A stretch of 64,000 bases of DNA from Hymenobacter sp. J193 (GCF_024700075.1 NZ_JAJONE010000001.1:4115001-4179000); one strand, 5' to 3'. Counted from the stretch's first letter, positions 26,211-35,974 are shown. Made by a program: numbers and translations. Notes: generated by a model not told the origin, from the letters alone.

Positions 26211-27926
26211 TTACTCGTGAAAGGTAAGACCGCTCAGGGTGGGTTGCACATAGCCCTGGCGGACCACAAAATCCCCAAACTGCTCCTGGGGCTGGCGGTT
26301 TTGGGCGTAGTCGGCGAGCAGGGGCGTGAGCTCCCGCACAATGCCGTCTTCGTCCAACATTTCCCGGTACAGCTTGTTCATCCGCTCCCCGTTGAAAGCG
26401 GCGCCGAGGTACAGATTGTAGCGCCCCACGGCGCGGCCCACCAACCCGATTTCGCCCAGGTAGGGGCGGGCGCAGCCGTTGGGGCAGCCCGTCATCCGCA
26501 GCAGAATATCGTCCTGAGCCAAGCCCTGCGCGCGAATGACTTTCTCTAATCTAGCCAAAAGCTGGGGAAGATAACGCTCCGCCTCGGCAAAAGCCAACGA
26601 GCAAGTGTTCAAGGCTACGCAGGCTAAGGCACCACGCCGCAGGCCGGTATGTACCTCATTGGCTTCCGCCAGCACGCCGTACTCTGCCAGAATTGCCTGC
26701 ACCGCCAGTTCGTGTTCGGGCGCCACGTTGGCCAGAATCAGGTTCTGATTGCCGGTCAGGCGGAAGTCGCCGGTGTGGAAGCGGGCAATTTCGCGCAGGG
26801 CGGCTTTCAGCTGGCTGGCTTGGGTGTCCAGCACGCGGCCACCTTCCACGAATAGGGTGAGGTGGCGGGCACCATCGGGGCCGGTGCTCCAGCCGAAAGC
26901 GTCGCCGGAGGAGCGGAACGTGTAGGCGCGGGCAGGCTCCAGGTCAAAACCCAGGCGGCGGTTTAGCTCGTCCCGGAACACGTCGAGGCCCACGCGGTCC
27001 AGAGTGTACTTGAGGCGGGAAAACTTGCGGTTTTCGCGGTTGCCCCAGTCGCGCTGAATCGTCACAACCTGCTCGCAGGCATCCACCACCTTGTCGGCGG
27101 GTACGAAGCCGATGATGTCGGCCAGGCGCGGGTAGGTGTCGGGCATGCCGAACGTCATGCCCATGCCGCCGCCTACGGCCACGTTGAAGCCCAGAAGCTT
27201 GCCGTTCTTTTCAATGGCAATCAGCCCCAGGTCGTTGGCGAAGATATCGGTGTCGTTGTAGGGCGGCACGGCCAGCGCAATCTTGAACTTGCGGGGCAGG
27301 TAGGTTTTGCCGTAAATCGGCTCGAAGTCCCCTTCGCCGTCGTTCAGCACGCTGCTGTACTTCGATTGCCCGTCGAGCCACAGTTCCCAATAGGCCGAGG
27401 TGCGCGGCGTGAGGTGGGTGCTGATGGCCTTCGTGACTTCGTACACCTGCTCATGCACCCGCGAGAGGTGCGGGTTGGGGTTGAACATCACGTTGCGGTT
27501 CACGTCGCCGCAGCCCGCAATGCTGTCCAGTAGCACGTCGTTGAAGCCCTGAATGGTGGCTTTCAGGTCGCGCTTGAGCACACCGTGCAGCTGAAAAGCC
27601 TGGCGGGTAGTGAGCTTGATGGTCTGGTTGCCGTAGGCGTCGGCCAGCTCATCCATGCGCAGCCATTGGTCGGAAGTAGCCACCCCGCCCGGCACCCGCA
27701 CTCGAATCATGAAGGAGTAAAGCGGTTCCAGTTTCTGGCGTTTCCGCTCCGAGTCCAAGTCGCGGTCCGTTTGCTGGTAGGAGCCGTGAAACTTGATGAG
27801 GTGAGTATCGTCGGGGTACAGGGCGCCGGTAATCGGGTTCTGCATGCTCCCGGCCAGGGTGCCGCGCAAAAAATTGCTGGCATCCTTCACGTGTTCAACT
27901 TCGGAGAGCTTGAGGGTATCGGCCAT
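26211..27926 (-). CDS. cysI: Sulfite reductase hemoprotein subunit
   Basis: The 571-residue subunit reduces sulfite to sulfide with siroheme and a [4Fe-4S] cluster. The pair of nitrite/sulfite reductase half-domains is visible, and the four cluster cysteines are in ACVALNTCSLAFAEAER and MTGCPNGCARPYLGEIG. RTTRQ-type (KLTTRQAFQLHG) and GCGDVNRNVM motifs bind siroheme and sulfite. The length is right for CysI. The start overlaps the DUF2490 gene stop by one base, so the two are translationally coupled. The electron donor CysJ is encoded upstream in the same direction. Confidence 0.96.
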   Translation of the reverse strand: MADTLKLSEVEHVKDASNFLRGTLAGSMQNPITGALYPDDTHLIKFHGSYQQTDRDLDSERKRQKLEPLYSFMIRVRVPGGVATSDQWLRMDELADAYGNQTIKLTTRQAFQLHGVLKRDLKATIQGFNDVLLDSIAGCGDVNRNVMFNPNPHLSRVHEQVYEVTKAISTHLTPRTSAYWELWLDGQSKYSSVLNDGEGDFEPIYGKTYLPRKFKIALAVPPYNDTDIFANDLGLIAIEKNGKLLGFNVAVGGGMGMTFGMPDTYPRLADIIGFVPADKVVDACEQVVTIQRDWGNRENRKFSRLKYTLDRVGLDVFRDELNRRLGFDLEPARAYTFRSSGDAFGWSTGPDGARHLTLFVEGGRVLDTQASQLKAALREIARFHTGDFRLTGNQNLILANVAPEHELAVQAILAEYGVLAEANEVHTGLRRGALACVALNTCSLAFAEAERYLPQLLARLEKVIRAQGLAQDDILLRMTGCPNGCARPYLGEIGLVGRAVGRYNLYLGAAFNGERMNKLYREMLDEDGIVRELTPLLADYAQNRQPQEQFGDFVVRQGYVQPTLSGLTFHE

Positions 27927-28699
27927 TACGGTTGAGTTGGAGAAGAAATGGGGGCCGGCGGGGGCGTAGGCCGCAGGTCGAAGTTGTGGAAGTAAAACAG
28001 CCGGATGGTGTGCTGATTGCGGTAGGTGCTGCCCGCCGGCAGCTGCTGAAACAGGTGCATGTAGCCGCCCTGCAGCTGCCCATGCTTGTTTACCTGGTAG
28101 GATAACCCGGCAAAGAAGCGGTTCTGATCGAAGTAGTTGTAGCGGATTTCCTTGCCGAAGTTCATCATCACTTCGTTATTCAGCAGGAACTGCACCCCAC
28201 CCGGCTCAAAGCCCCGTTTGGTGAGCGGCAGAAACAACGCCGCGTTGTAGCGGGTGCGGTAGTTGAAATCGAAGTCGTCGGTGCGCTCATTGTTCTGAAT
28301 GGTGCGCCGGAACCGCTCTTCCAGCCGCACCCACTGCATCAGGCGGGCCTTGGGAAACTTGGTAAACCACTGCACCTGCTGCCAGGGCCGGTGCTCGGAC
28401 TGGCCCACGGTGCGGGTTCCATCGGGGTAGTGATGCACATAGGCGTAGCCGCCGGTCAGGCGCACGTCGTCGGTGAGGTAATAGGTAAGGCCAACGCGGG
28501 CCAGGGCCTGAAACTTCTCCTGCACGAAGTGGTCGTGCAGGCGCAGGTGCAGGTCGGTCCAGGAGCCCCAGCGCTGCGAAAACCGCGTTTGGTTGAACAC
28601 TCCCAGCCAGGTCTGCTGCTCCCGCACGTACTGCTTCTGCGCCCGTAGCGGGGCGGCCGCGAGCAACAGAAGCAGCAGAACAAAAAAGGCGCGTGGCAT
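27926..28699 (-). CDS. DUF2490 outer-membrane-type protein
   Basis: The 257-residue protein has a signal peptide (MPRAFFVLLLLLLAAAPLRA) and then alternating aromatic beta strands such as YYLTDDVRLTGGYAYVHHY and WVRLEERFRR, the pattern of DUF2490, a predicted outer-membrane beta-barrel. The function of the family is unknown. It starts 12 bp after the TonB receptor stop and overlaps cysI by one base, so all three are likely cotranslated. Its position suggests an outer-membrane role in sulfur-compound acquisition, which is inference. Confidence 0.88.
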   Translation of the reverse strand: MPRAFFVLLLLLLAAAPLRAQKQYVREQQTWLGVFNQTRFSQRWGSWTDLHLRLHDHFVQEKFQALARVGLTYYLTDDVRLTGGYAYVHHYPDGTRTVGQSEHRPWQQVQWFTKFPKARLMQWVRLEERFRRTIQNNERTDDFDFNYRTRYNAALFLPLTKRGFEPGGVQFLLNNEVMMNFGKEIRYNYFDQNRFFAGLSYQVNKHGQLQGGYMHLFQQLPAGSTYRNQHTIRLFYFHNFDLRPTPPPAPISSPTQP

Positions 28700-28711
28700 C
28701 GAGCGGAGCAG

Positions 28712-31600
28712 CTAGCGGATGATGTTGTTGTCGAAGGTGAGAGCCACGTAGTAGAGGCCGCCGATGGTTGGGCCGGCCGCGTACTGGATGTAGCGGTTGT
28801 TGAGCAGGTTGGTGCCGCCCAGCTTGATGGTCGACTTCAGGGCCGGAATGCGCACGTTCACCTGGGCATCCACGGTGGAGTAGGCCGGGATCTGGCCGTT
28901 GGCCAGCTGGCTTTCCCAATAAAAGGAATCCTGGAAGCGCCACACCACATTAAAGCCCACGTTGCGTACAACTTCGCGGTTGCCGAAGCTCAGGTTCGTC
29001 GTCCACTTCGGCGTGTTAAAGCCCGTGATGAACACGTCCTTTTCCTCGTTGGCGGCAATGTTGTTGTAGTTCACGTTGCCGGCCACGGTGAACTTCTGGT
29101 AGAAGTTGTAGGTGATGCCCAGGGCCGAGCCGTAGCTGCGGTAGGTATTGCGGGCATTGGTGTACACGCGGTAGCGGTCCTGCTTGGCGCGGGAAAGCAT
29201 GTCCAGCACGGCCGCATCCGTCAGCACCGGCCCCGTTTTCGGCACGGCCACTTCCACCTGCCCCAGGAAGCCCGAGTACTCGTTGTAGTAGGCGTCGATG
29301 TCCAGGGCCAGGCTGTTGTCGAGCAGCACGCTCTTGTAGCCTACCTCGAAGGCGTTGATGTGCTCGGGCTCTTCCGTAGGCAGGTTAGCCACCTGCAGCA
29401 CGTCCCTGTTTTTGAGGGCGGCGTCGTTGCGGGGAGTGCCAGCGGCCACATCCTTGTTCACGGCGGCCGTGAAGTTGTCGAGCGAAGTCAGCGTGTAGGA
29501 GTTTTCGAGGAAGCCCAGGCCTTCGTTCACGCGGGCTAGGCCGCCCACGCGGCGCACGTTGCCGTTTTTCACAAACGACAGGGCCTCAAACAAGGCCGGG
29601 AAGCGCCAGCCGTTCTGGAAGGAAGCGCGCAGGTTGTGGCGCTGGGCAATGGTGTACACGGCCGCCACCCGCGGGTTCAGCTTGGGGTTGAACTCGGGGT
29701 TGTAGTCCACGCGCAGGGAGGCGTTCAGCTTGAGGCGGTCCTGGAACAGCAGCTTGGTAGCCTGGGCGAAGGCGCCGTATTTTTTGTAGTACAGGTTGTT
29801 GCCGCCGGGCGTGTTGCGGTCGGCCAGGGGCTTGGAGAAGTCCACGAAGTTGTTGCCGTCGGGAATCACCTCGTAAATGCGGGCATCGGCGCCCATTACC
29901 ACATCGGCAAACTTGATGCGCTGGCCCAGGTTCCACTGCGCTTCGTTGTGGTAAGTGCGGCTGCGCTGCCAGAGGGCGGCCCCGCCGGTAGCCGGCGCGC
30001 CGGGCACGTTCACGCCGCTGTCCCAGTTGTTGATGCCCGTGATGGTGTTTTTCAGCTGCTCGAAGGCGGCGGTGCCGGGCTGGGCCCGACCGGCATCGGC
30101 GGCAGCGCGGGCGGCCTGCATGGCGGCGGCCAGGTCCACGCCGGCATTCACCTGCTCCTGGAGCTTGGCCTGAAACTTATCGGCCCAGCTGGTTTTGGGG
30201 CCGGAGCCGGTGGTGAGGGCCGTGGCGCCGTTCTGCAAATCCAGGTTCAAAGCCAGCGGGTTCAGGTTGTAGGAGTCCCCGGTGTTTTCTACCAGCACGT
30301 AGCTGCGCACGTAGTAGTCGGCCCCGCGCAGCTCCAGCTTGTGGTTCTGCACCGTCACGTCCTTGAGCTGAATCTTGTTGCCGCGTTGGAAAATGCCGTC
30401 CATCAGGCCGTAGCGGTAGCCGTAGCTCAGCTCCAGCTTGTCGGTGAACTTGTAGAACAGTCCCCCGTCAAACTTGAGGTTGCGCACGGTGGGCGAAATC
30501 AGGTCCTTCTCATAGTAGCCCGTGCGGCGCACGTTGAAGGTTTCCGTCTTGCCCTGGTAGGTGATGGGAATGGCCACGTTGCCGCTACGGTCGTCGCCGT
30601 AACGGTTCCAGAGGTCAGCGGCGGGGTTGTTGGCGCCGCTCAGCTCGGGGAAGCGGGGGTTGGCCGAGTTCAGGCTCTGCGGATTCTGGTCAATCTGGGT
30701 GTCGGCCAGCCAGTCGGTGCCGCGCAGGTAGGAGCCATTCAGCTTGAAGGCAAAGCGGCTGCCGATAGTCTGAGCGTAGCGCACGGCCGTTTCGGTGAGG
30801 GCGCTGGGGTCCCGGTCCTTGCCATCCACGTGGTTGACGCCCACTTTCTGGTACACGCTCAGGCCCTGGTAGGTGAAAGGGCTTTTGGTGGTGAGGTTGG
30901 CCATGCCGTTGATGGCGTTCATGCCATAGAGGGCCGAGGCCGCACCGGGCGTGATTTCGACGGAGGCAATGTCCAGCTCCGTGGGCCCAATGGCGTTGCC
31001 TAGGGGCACACCCAGGGTAGCCGCCTGCATGTCCACCCCATCCACCAGCTGCATAAAGCGGAAGTTGTTGGGGATGTTGAAGCCGCGGGTGTTGGGCACT
31101 TTGAAGGTGAGCGAGCTGGTGGTCATCTGCACGCCCTTCACGTTTTCCAGGGCGTCGTAGAAGCTGGGCGCGGGCGTTTCCTTGATGGCGCGGATGTCGA
31201 GCTTCTCAATGGCTACCGGTGACTTCAGCCGGCTTTCCTCCACCCGGGAGGCCGACACTACTACTTCGTTCACCAGCACGGGCTTCGATTCCAGCTGGAT
31301 AGCAATGGGCTGGCTGCCGCTGGCAATTTCCAGCTCCCGGGGCTCGTAGCCAATGATGTTGAAGACGATGGTAAACGGAAACCGCAGGCGGGCCTGGAGC
31401 ACGAACTTGCCGCTGGCGTCGCTCTGGGCGCTCATCAGTCCGCCCTTCACATTCACGCTCACGCCGGGCAACGGCTGCTGGGTGTCTTTTTCGCGGACGG
31501 TGCCGCTGATGGAAATTAATTGGTCCTGGGCCTGCGCGGCCATCAAACTAGCAAAAAGTAAGATCAGGAGAATCCAGAAAGAAGCGTAGTACTTCTTCAT
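28712..31600 (-). CDS. TonB-dependent receptor within the sulfate-assimilation locus
   Basis: The 962-residue receptor has a signal peptide, an N-terminal CarboxypepD_reg-like domain (SGTVREKDTQQPLPGVSVNVKG), a plug (VEESRLKSPVAIEKLDI to ITPGAASALYGMNAINGMAN) and a C-terminal barrel ending VALTFDNNIIR. It imports a ligand across the outer membrane using TonB energy. Its ligand cannot be read from sequence. Lying between cysJ and cysI, under the apparent control of the SAM leader, it may take up a sulfur compound. ATG 31600 is supported by the signal peptide; the open frame to 31729 is not. Confidence 0.93.
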   Translation of the reverse strand: MKKYYASFWILLILLFASLMAAQAQDQLISISGTVREKDTQQPLPGVSVNVKGGLMSAQSDASGKFVLQARLRFPFTIVFNIIGYEPRELEIASGSQPIAIQLESKPVLVNEVVVSASRVEESRLKSPVAIEKLDIRAIKETPAPSFYDALENVKGVQMTTSSLTFKVPNTRGFNIPNNFRFMQLVDGVDMQAATLGVPLGNAIGPTELDIASVEITPGAASALYGMNAINGMANLTTKSPFTYQGLSVYQKVGVNHVDGKDRDPSALTETAVRYAQTIGSRFAFKLNGSYLRGTDWLADTQIDQNPQSLNSANPRFPELSGANNPAADLWNRYGDDRSGNVAIPITYQGKTETFNVRRTGYYEKDLISPTVRNLKFDGGLFYKFTDKLELSYGYRYGLMDGIFQRGNKIQLKDVTVQNHKLELRGADYYVRSYVLVENTGDSYNLNPLALNLDLQNGATALTTGSGPKTSWADKFQAKLQEQVNAGVDLAAAMQAARAAADAGRAQPGTAAFEQLKNTITGINNWDSGVNVPGAPATGGAALWQRSRTYHNEAQWNLGQRIKFADVVMGADARIYEVIPDGNNFVDFSKPLADRNTPGGNNLYYKKYGAFAQATKLLFQDRLKLNASLRVDYNPEFNPKLNPRVAAVYTIAQRHNLRASFQNGWRFPALFEALSFVKNGNVRRVGGLARVNEGLGFLENSYTLTSLDNFTAAVNKDVAAGTPRNDAALKNRDVLQVANLPTEEPEHINAFEVGYKSVLLDNSLALDIDAYYNEYSGFLGQVEVAVPKTGPVLTDAAVLDMLSRAKQDRYRVYTNARNTYRSYGSALGITYNFYQKFTVAGNVNYNNIAANEEKDVFITGFNTPKWTTNLSFGNREVVRNVGFNVVWRFQDSFYWESQLANGQIPAYSTVDAQVNVRIPALKSTIKLGGTNLLNNRYIQYAAGPTIGGLYYVALTFDNNIIR

Positions 31601-31837
31601 TACAGAAAAGGCGTTTGGAGGAGAAAGAGAAGGGAGTAGGCTGGGCTGGTGGGAGCCAGCAGGAAAGGAGGGAAGCCGGGGCTTCCAAGGGTGCCTTGGG
31701 CGTAGCGGCAAGCGGCTCGGGTCAGGCACACGGCGGCTTTTACCGGCTACTACAACATCGTCTTTGCGAAACGCGCATCTGGTTGAATGGATTAACTAGT
31801 GTTTGGGATAAGGAAGCTTGATTGGTTGTTGGATTGG

Positions 31838-33679
31838 CTAGTACACGTCCTCCAGGTAGCGGCGCTGCTTGCGCAGCTGCTTGACGTAGTCGGCAGCGTA
31901 GTCGGCATCTTTCCCGCTTTCCTGCTGAATGACGGCAAGCAGGGCCTGGCGCACGTCGGCGGCCATGCGGTTTTTGTCGCCGCACACGTAGAAGTGGGCG
32001 CCGTTTTCGAGCTGGTCGTAGAGGCGGGCGCCTTGCTGGAGCAGGCGGTGCTGGATGTACACTTTCTGCTGCTGGTCGCGGGAGAAGGCTACGTCGAGGC
32101 GGTCCAGCGTGCCTTTTTTCAGGTGCTGCTGCCACTCGGTCTGGTACAGGAAATCGGTGGTGAAGTGGGGGTTGCCGAACACCAGCCAGTTGCGGCCGGC
32201 GGCGCCGGTTTCAGCCCGCTCCTCCACAAAGGCCCGGAACGGGGCCACGCCCGTACCCGCGCCTACCATAATGATGTCGGTAGCAGCATCCTGGGGCAGC
32301 TTGAAGTACTCGTTGCGGTCCACCCACACCCGGGCTGTGTCGCCTACGGTCAGCCCATCGGCCTGGTAGGCGGAGCAGGTGCCGTGCTTGCGGCGGCCCT
32401 GGGTTTCGTAGCGCACGGCGCCTACCGTGAGGTGTACTTCCTCGGGGTGAGCCAGCAGGGAGCTGGCAATGGAGTAAGCGCGGGCCGGCAGGGGCCGGAG
32501 CACCGCCGCCAGCTGCTGCCCCGACAGCTCTACCGGAAACTCCGTGAGCAGGTCGGCCACGTCGCGGCCGTAGAGGTAGTCGGGCAGCTGGGCTTTGTTG
32601 GTGAGAATGTCGCGGAGCCTGGGGTGCTGCGGGGCCACGGCGGCATAGCGTTCCAGCACGTCGCGCGTGAGTACCGACAGCTCCAGCTTCTCCGCCAGCG
32701 CGGTGTGCAGATCAAATTCCGTGTCATTGAGCTTTACCGGGGCCGTGGCGTTCAGGCGGGCGGCCTGAATTACCTCCTGCACCAGCGCCTCGCTATTCAC
32801 GGGCTGCACCATCAACGCGTCGCCGGCTTCGTAGGCTATGCCGGAGTCCGCCAGCGAAAATTCCAGGTGGTAAGTTTCCTTGGTGGAGCCGCGCCCGTTC
32901 AGCTGGATTTTCTCCAGCAGCTCAGCGGCGAAGGGGTTGTGGCTGGTATATTCCACTTTTTCTTCTACCTCGGCCTCACCCGCGGCCACCAGCTGGTTTA
33001 CCTGAATCGAAGGCTGCGCGGAGGCAATCGTAGTGGTAGCTGGGGCCGGCTGGGCTACCAGCGCCAGCACCTGCTCGGCCCAGCGGCGGGCCTCGGCTTC
33101 AAATTCCACGTCGCAGTCCACGCGCTCCAGCAGGCGCTTGCCACCCAGCTCGGCCAGGCGCTGGTCGAACTCGAAACCGGTCTGGCAGAACTGCAGGTAG
33201 CTTTTGTCGCCAAGGGCCAGCACGGCGTAGCGCAGGTTGGGCAGCTTGGGGGCCCGGTTGCTGAGCAGAAACTGGTGCAGCTCCTCGGCGGCAATAGGTG
33301 GGTCGCCCTCGCCCTGGGTGCTTACCACGACCAATAGCTGCTGCTCGTTTTTCAGCTCCTTGGTCGGGTAGTCGTTCATGTCGCGCACCGTCACGGCCAG
33401 GCCGCGCTGGCGGGCCGCTTCGGCCACCAGGCCCGCTGCCTTCTTGCTGTTGCCGGTCTGGGAGCCGAAGAGAATGGTTAGCCGGGCCGAATCCGGAGCC
33501 GGCGCTGCGGCCACCGAGGTAGCAGACTGAGCGGCCGGGGGTGCCGCTGCGCCCGCCGACCGACCGTAGAAATACCCGCTCAGCCACAGCAGCTGCTGCT
33601 CGGTGAGGCCGCCCGCGAACTGCTGCAGGCTGGCGTCATCCAGACCCAGGGGCAGCGTGAAAGTTGAGGTAATGGACAT
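31838..33679 (-). CDS. cysJ: Sulfite reductase (NADPH) flavoprotein subunit
   Basis: The 613-residue diflavin reductase has, in order, a flavodoxin domain (LTILFGSQTGNSKKAAGLVAE at about 67, STQGEGDPP), an FAD-binding domain (RAYSIASS and GTCSAYQAD) and an NADP-binding domain (MVGAGTGVAPFRAFVEER, YVCGDKNRMAADV, ending DVY). It passes electrons from NADPH to CysI. The length fits the family. A 237-bp gap with no clear signal separates its stop from the TonB receptor. Confidence 0.95.
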   Translation of the reverse strand: MSITSTFTLPLGLDDASLQQFAGGLTEQQLLWLSGYFYGRSAGAAAPPAAQSATSVAAAPAPDSARLTILFGSQTGNSKKAAGLVAEAARQRGLAVTVRDMNDYPTKELKNEQQLLVVVSTQGEGDPPIAAEELHQFLLSNRAPKLPNLRYAVLALGDKSYLQFCQTGFEFDQRLAELGGKRLLERVDCDVEFEAEARRWAEQVLALVAQPAPATTTIASAQPSIQVNQLVAAGEAEVEEKVEYTSHNPFAAELLEKIQLNGRGSTKETYHLEFSLADSGIAYEAGDALMVQPVNSEALVQEVIQAARLNATAPVKLNDTEFDLHTALAEKLELSVLTRDVLERYAAVAPQHPRLRDILTNKAQLPDYLYGRDVADLLTEFPVELSGQQLAAVLRPLPARAYSIASSLLAHPEEVHLTVGAVRYETQGRRKHGTCSAYQADGLTVGDTARVWVDRNEYFKLPQDAATDIIMVGAGTGVAPFRAFVEERAETGAAGRNWLVFGNPHFTTDFLYQTEWQQHLKKGTLDRLDVAFSRDQQQKVYIQHRLLQQGARLYDQLENGAHFYVCGDKNRMAADVRQALLAVIQQESGKDADYAADYVKQLRKQRRYLEDVY

Positions 33680-33750
33680 GGCAAAAACAGGATGACGGCG
33701 TAGAGGGAAGTCAGAAGAAAACCGGCCGGAAATCCGCCCGAAAAAGCAAA

Positions 33751-34533
33751 TCAGGCCACCTCGGCGTAAGAGGCGTCGGCAAAAACGGTCGGCAAAGCCT
33801 GCGTCAGCACTGCGGGCGTGGCCAGGCGCGTCACCTCTCCGATGATGATGATGGCCGGAGCCCCGATACCGGCTTCCAGCGCCCGGGCCGGCAGCTCGGC
33901 CACGGTACCCGTGACCAGCCGGGCGGTGGGCAGGGTGCCGTTCTGGATGATGGCCGCTGGCGTCTCGGCCTGGCCCTGCGCGCAGAACAGTCGCACAATG
34001 CTCGGCAGCTCGCCCAGGCCCATCAGTATCACGGTGGTAGCGCGGGAGCGGGCGGCTTCGGCCACGCTGGAAGCCAGCTCGCCGGTGGCCGTAGTGGCCG
34101 TAATCACCCGGAACCCCTCGCTGGCGCCCCGGTGCGTGACGGGAATGCCCACGCTGCCGGCCGCCGCCACGGCGCTGCTGATACCGGGCACGTAGTCGGT
34201 GCGCAGGCCGTGGGCTTCGGCGTAGAGCATTTCCTCCCGGCCGCGCCCAAACACGAACGGGTCGCCGCCTTTCAGACGCACCACGTGGCCGGAGCGGTGC
34301 GCGTGCTCCACAATCAGGGCGTTGATTTCGTCCTGGGAAAAGCTGCGCATGCCGCGCCGCTTGCCCACCGATACCAGCACGGCCTCGGGCCGGGCGTGTT
34401 GCAGCAGCTCGCGGTTGGCCAGAGCGTCGTAGAGAATGACATCGGCCTCACCCAGCACCCGCGCCCCTTTGAGCGTGAGCAGCTCCGGGTCGCCGGGGCC
34501 GGCACCAAGGACGGTCAGACGGGGCGTTTTCAT
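33751..34533 (-). CDS. cobA: Uroporphyrinogen-III C-methyltransferase
   Basis: The 260-residue SUMT methylates uroporphyrinogen III twice with SAM to give precorrin-2, the first committed step to siroheme. Motifs: LTVLGAGPGDPELLTLKGARVL, VRLKGGDPFVFGRGREE, VPGISSAVAAAGSVGIPVTHRG and the P-loop-like LMGLGEL. Precorrin-2 then feeds the siroheme-synthase half of the fusion gene at 24538-26049. It lies 71 bp upstream of cysJ. SAM use by this step gives another reason for SAM control of the operon. Confidence 0.95.
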   Translation of the reverse strand: MKTPRLTVLGAGPGDPELLTLKGARVLGEADVILYDALANRELLQHARPEAVLVSVGKRRGMRSFSQDEINALIVEHAHRSGHVVRLKGGDPFVFGRGREEMLYAEAHGLRTDYVPGISSAVAAAGSVGIPVTHRGASEGFRVITATTATGELASSVAEAARSRATTVILMGLGELPSIVRLFCAQGQAETPAAIIQNGTLPTARLVTGTVAELPARALEAGIGAPAIIIIGEVTRLATPAVLTQALPTVFADASYAEVA

Positions 34534-34575
34534 ACGGTGAAATGGTGAGGTGGTGAAATGGTGAGTTTCCAGGCC

Positions 34576-34668
34576 GTCATGCTGAGCGCAGCCGAAGCAT
34601 CTCTACCTCTGACTACTTCTAGCGTGAGGACAAAGCTGTAGAGGTGCTTCGGCTGCGCTCAGCATGAC
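34576..34668. repeat. 93-bp GTCATGCTGAGC hairpin element, copy 3
   Basis: Arms GTCATGCTGAGCGCAGCCGA and its inverse are of the same length as copies 1 and 2 with a different centre. It lies between cysN and cobA within the operon, next to short GGTGAAAT direct repeats at 34541-34566. Confidence 0.9.
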
Positions 34669-34686
34669 ATTCTATTGGCTTGAACA

Positions 34687-35973
34687 CTAAATCGAAAAGG
34701 CAACCGGGGGCTGAACCGGGGCGGTGAAGTACTCGGAGTTGGCAGCTTCTACCAGGCCGGCGGCGAGGGTGTCGCCACTTACTTCATCCACCAGAATGAA
34801 AGACCCGGTGGCGCGGTTTTCCTGGTAGAGGTCCACAGCCAGGGGCTGGGCGGTTTTCAGGCGCACCCGCACGATGTCGTTGAGCTGGGCCTGCTCGGCC
34901 GATACCCGGGCAAACGTGTGCACGTTCACCTTGTAGAGAATGGCCGACACGGACGCTTTCGAGAGGGTGGTGTGGTGTTGCACGAGCAGCTTGCGGCCGG
35001 GCCACAATGGCTGCTCGCTCATCCAGCACAGCGTAGCTTCCAGCTCCCGCGTCACCGTAGCTTCGGCCGCGACGGGCACCAGGGCGTCGCCGCGGCTCAC
35101 GTCCAGGTCGTCGCGCAGGCGGATGACCACGGCCTGGGGCGCGGCGGCAGATTCCACTTCCTGCTGGTTTACTTCAATGGCTTCGATTTCGGATTCCAGG
35201 CCGGAGGGTAGCACCCGCACCCGCTCGCCGCGGCGGTACTGGCCACTCAAAATCTGGCCGGCGTAGCCGCGGTAGTCGGGCAGCTCAGGCGTCTGGGGAC
35301 GAATCACGTACTGCACCTGAAAACGTGGGGCAGAAGTCGTTTCTACGGCACTGGGCACGCTTTCCAGGTGCTCCAGCAGGCTGGGGCCAGTGTACCAGGG
35401 CAGGTGCTTGGAGCGCGTCACCACGTTGTCGCCATTGAGGGCGCTGAGCGGAATGGCCGTAGCCGCCGGCAGGTTGAAGTGGTTGGTAAGGGCTGCATAG
35501 TCAATGGCAATCTGGTCGAACACGGCCTGGTCGTAGTCTACCAAGTCCATCTTGTTCACGGCCAGCACGAAGTGGCGGATACCCAGCAGCGCGGCAATGA
35601 GGGTGTGGCGGCGCGTCTGCTCAATCACGCCCTGGCGCGCATCCACCAACACAATGGCCAGGTCAGCGTTGGAGGCGCCCGTGACCATGTTACGGGTATA
35701 CTGCACGTGGCCCGGCGCATCGGTAATGATGAATTTGCGGCGGGGCGTAGTGAAGTATTTATAGGCTACGTCGATGGTAATGCCCTGTTCCCGCTCGGCG
35801 CGCAGGCCGTCGGTGAGGAGGGCGAGGTCTACCACGCCGCCCGAGGCCTGCCGCTTTTCCAGGGCCGCCAGCACATCCAGCGACACGGATTCGGAGTCGT
35901 ATAGCAGCCGCCCGATCAGGGTGCTTTTGCCGTCGTCTACGCTGCCGCAAGTGATAAATCGAAGAAGGTCCAT
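34687..35973 (-). CDS. cysN: Sulfate adenylyltransferase GTPase subunit
   Basis: The 428-residue protein is EF-Tu-like: G1 GSVDDGKSTLIGRLL at about 10-24, the switch region EREQGITIDVAYKYF, G3 DAPGHVQYTRNM and G4 NKMD. GTP hydrolysis drives APS formation from sulfate and ATP by CysD. There is no fused APS kinase domain, which agrees with the direct APS reductase encoded by cysH. It starts 88 bp after cysD, across a GTGAA-rich repeat. Confidence 0.96.
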   Translation of the reverse strand: MDLLRFITCGSVDDGKSTLIGRLLYDSESVSLDVLAALEKRQASGGVVDLALLTDGLRAEREQGITIDVAYKYFTTPRRKFIITDAPGHVQYTRNMVTGASNADLAIVLVDARQGVIEQTRRHTLIAALLGIRHFVLAVNKMDLVDYDQAVFDQIAIDYAALTNHFNLPAATAIPLSALNGDNVVTRSKHLPWYTGPSLLEHLESVPSAVETTSAPRFQVQYVIRPQTPELPDYRGYAGQILSGQYRRGERVRVLPSGLESEIEAIEVNQQEVESAAAPQAVVIRLRDDLDVSRGDALVPVAAEATVTRELEATLCWMSEQPLWPGRKLLVQHHTTLSKASVSAILYKVNVHTFARVSAEQAQLNDIVRVRLKTAQPLAVDLYQENRATGSFILVDEVSGDTLAAGLVEAANSEYFTAPVQPPVAFSI

Positions 35974-35974
35974 A

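Noticed and set aside
29636..31003. A 455-residue open frame opposite the TonB receptor
   Set aside because: Shadow frame in GC-rich coding DNA with no signal peptide or motif.
31799..33337. A 512-residue open frame opposite cysJ
   Set aside because: Antisense shadow of a conserved enzyme; composition is not protein-like.
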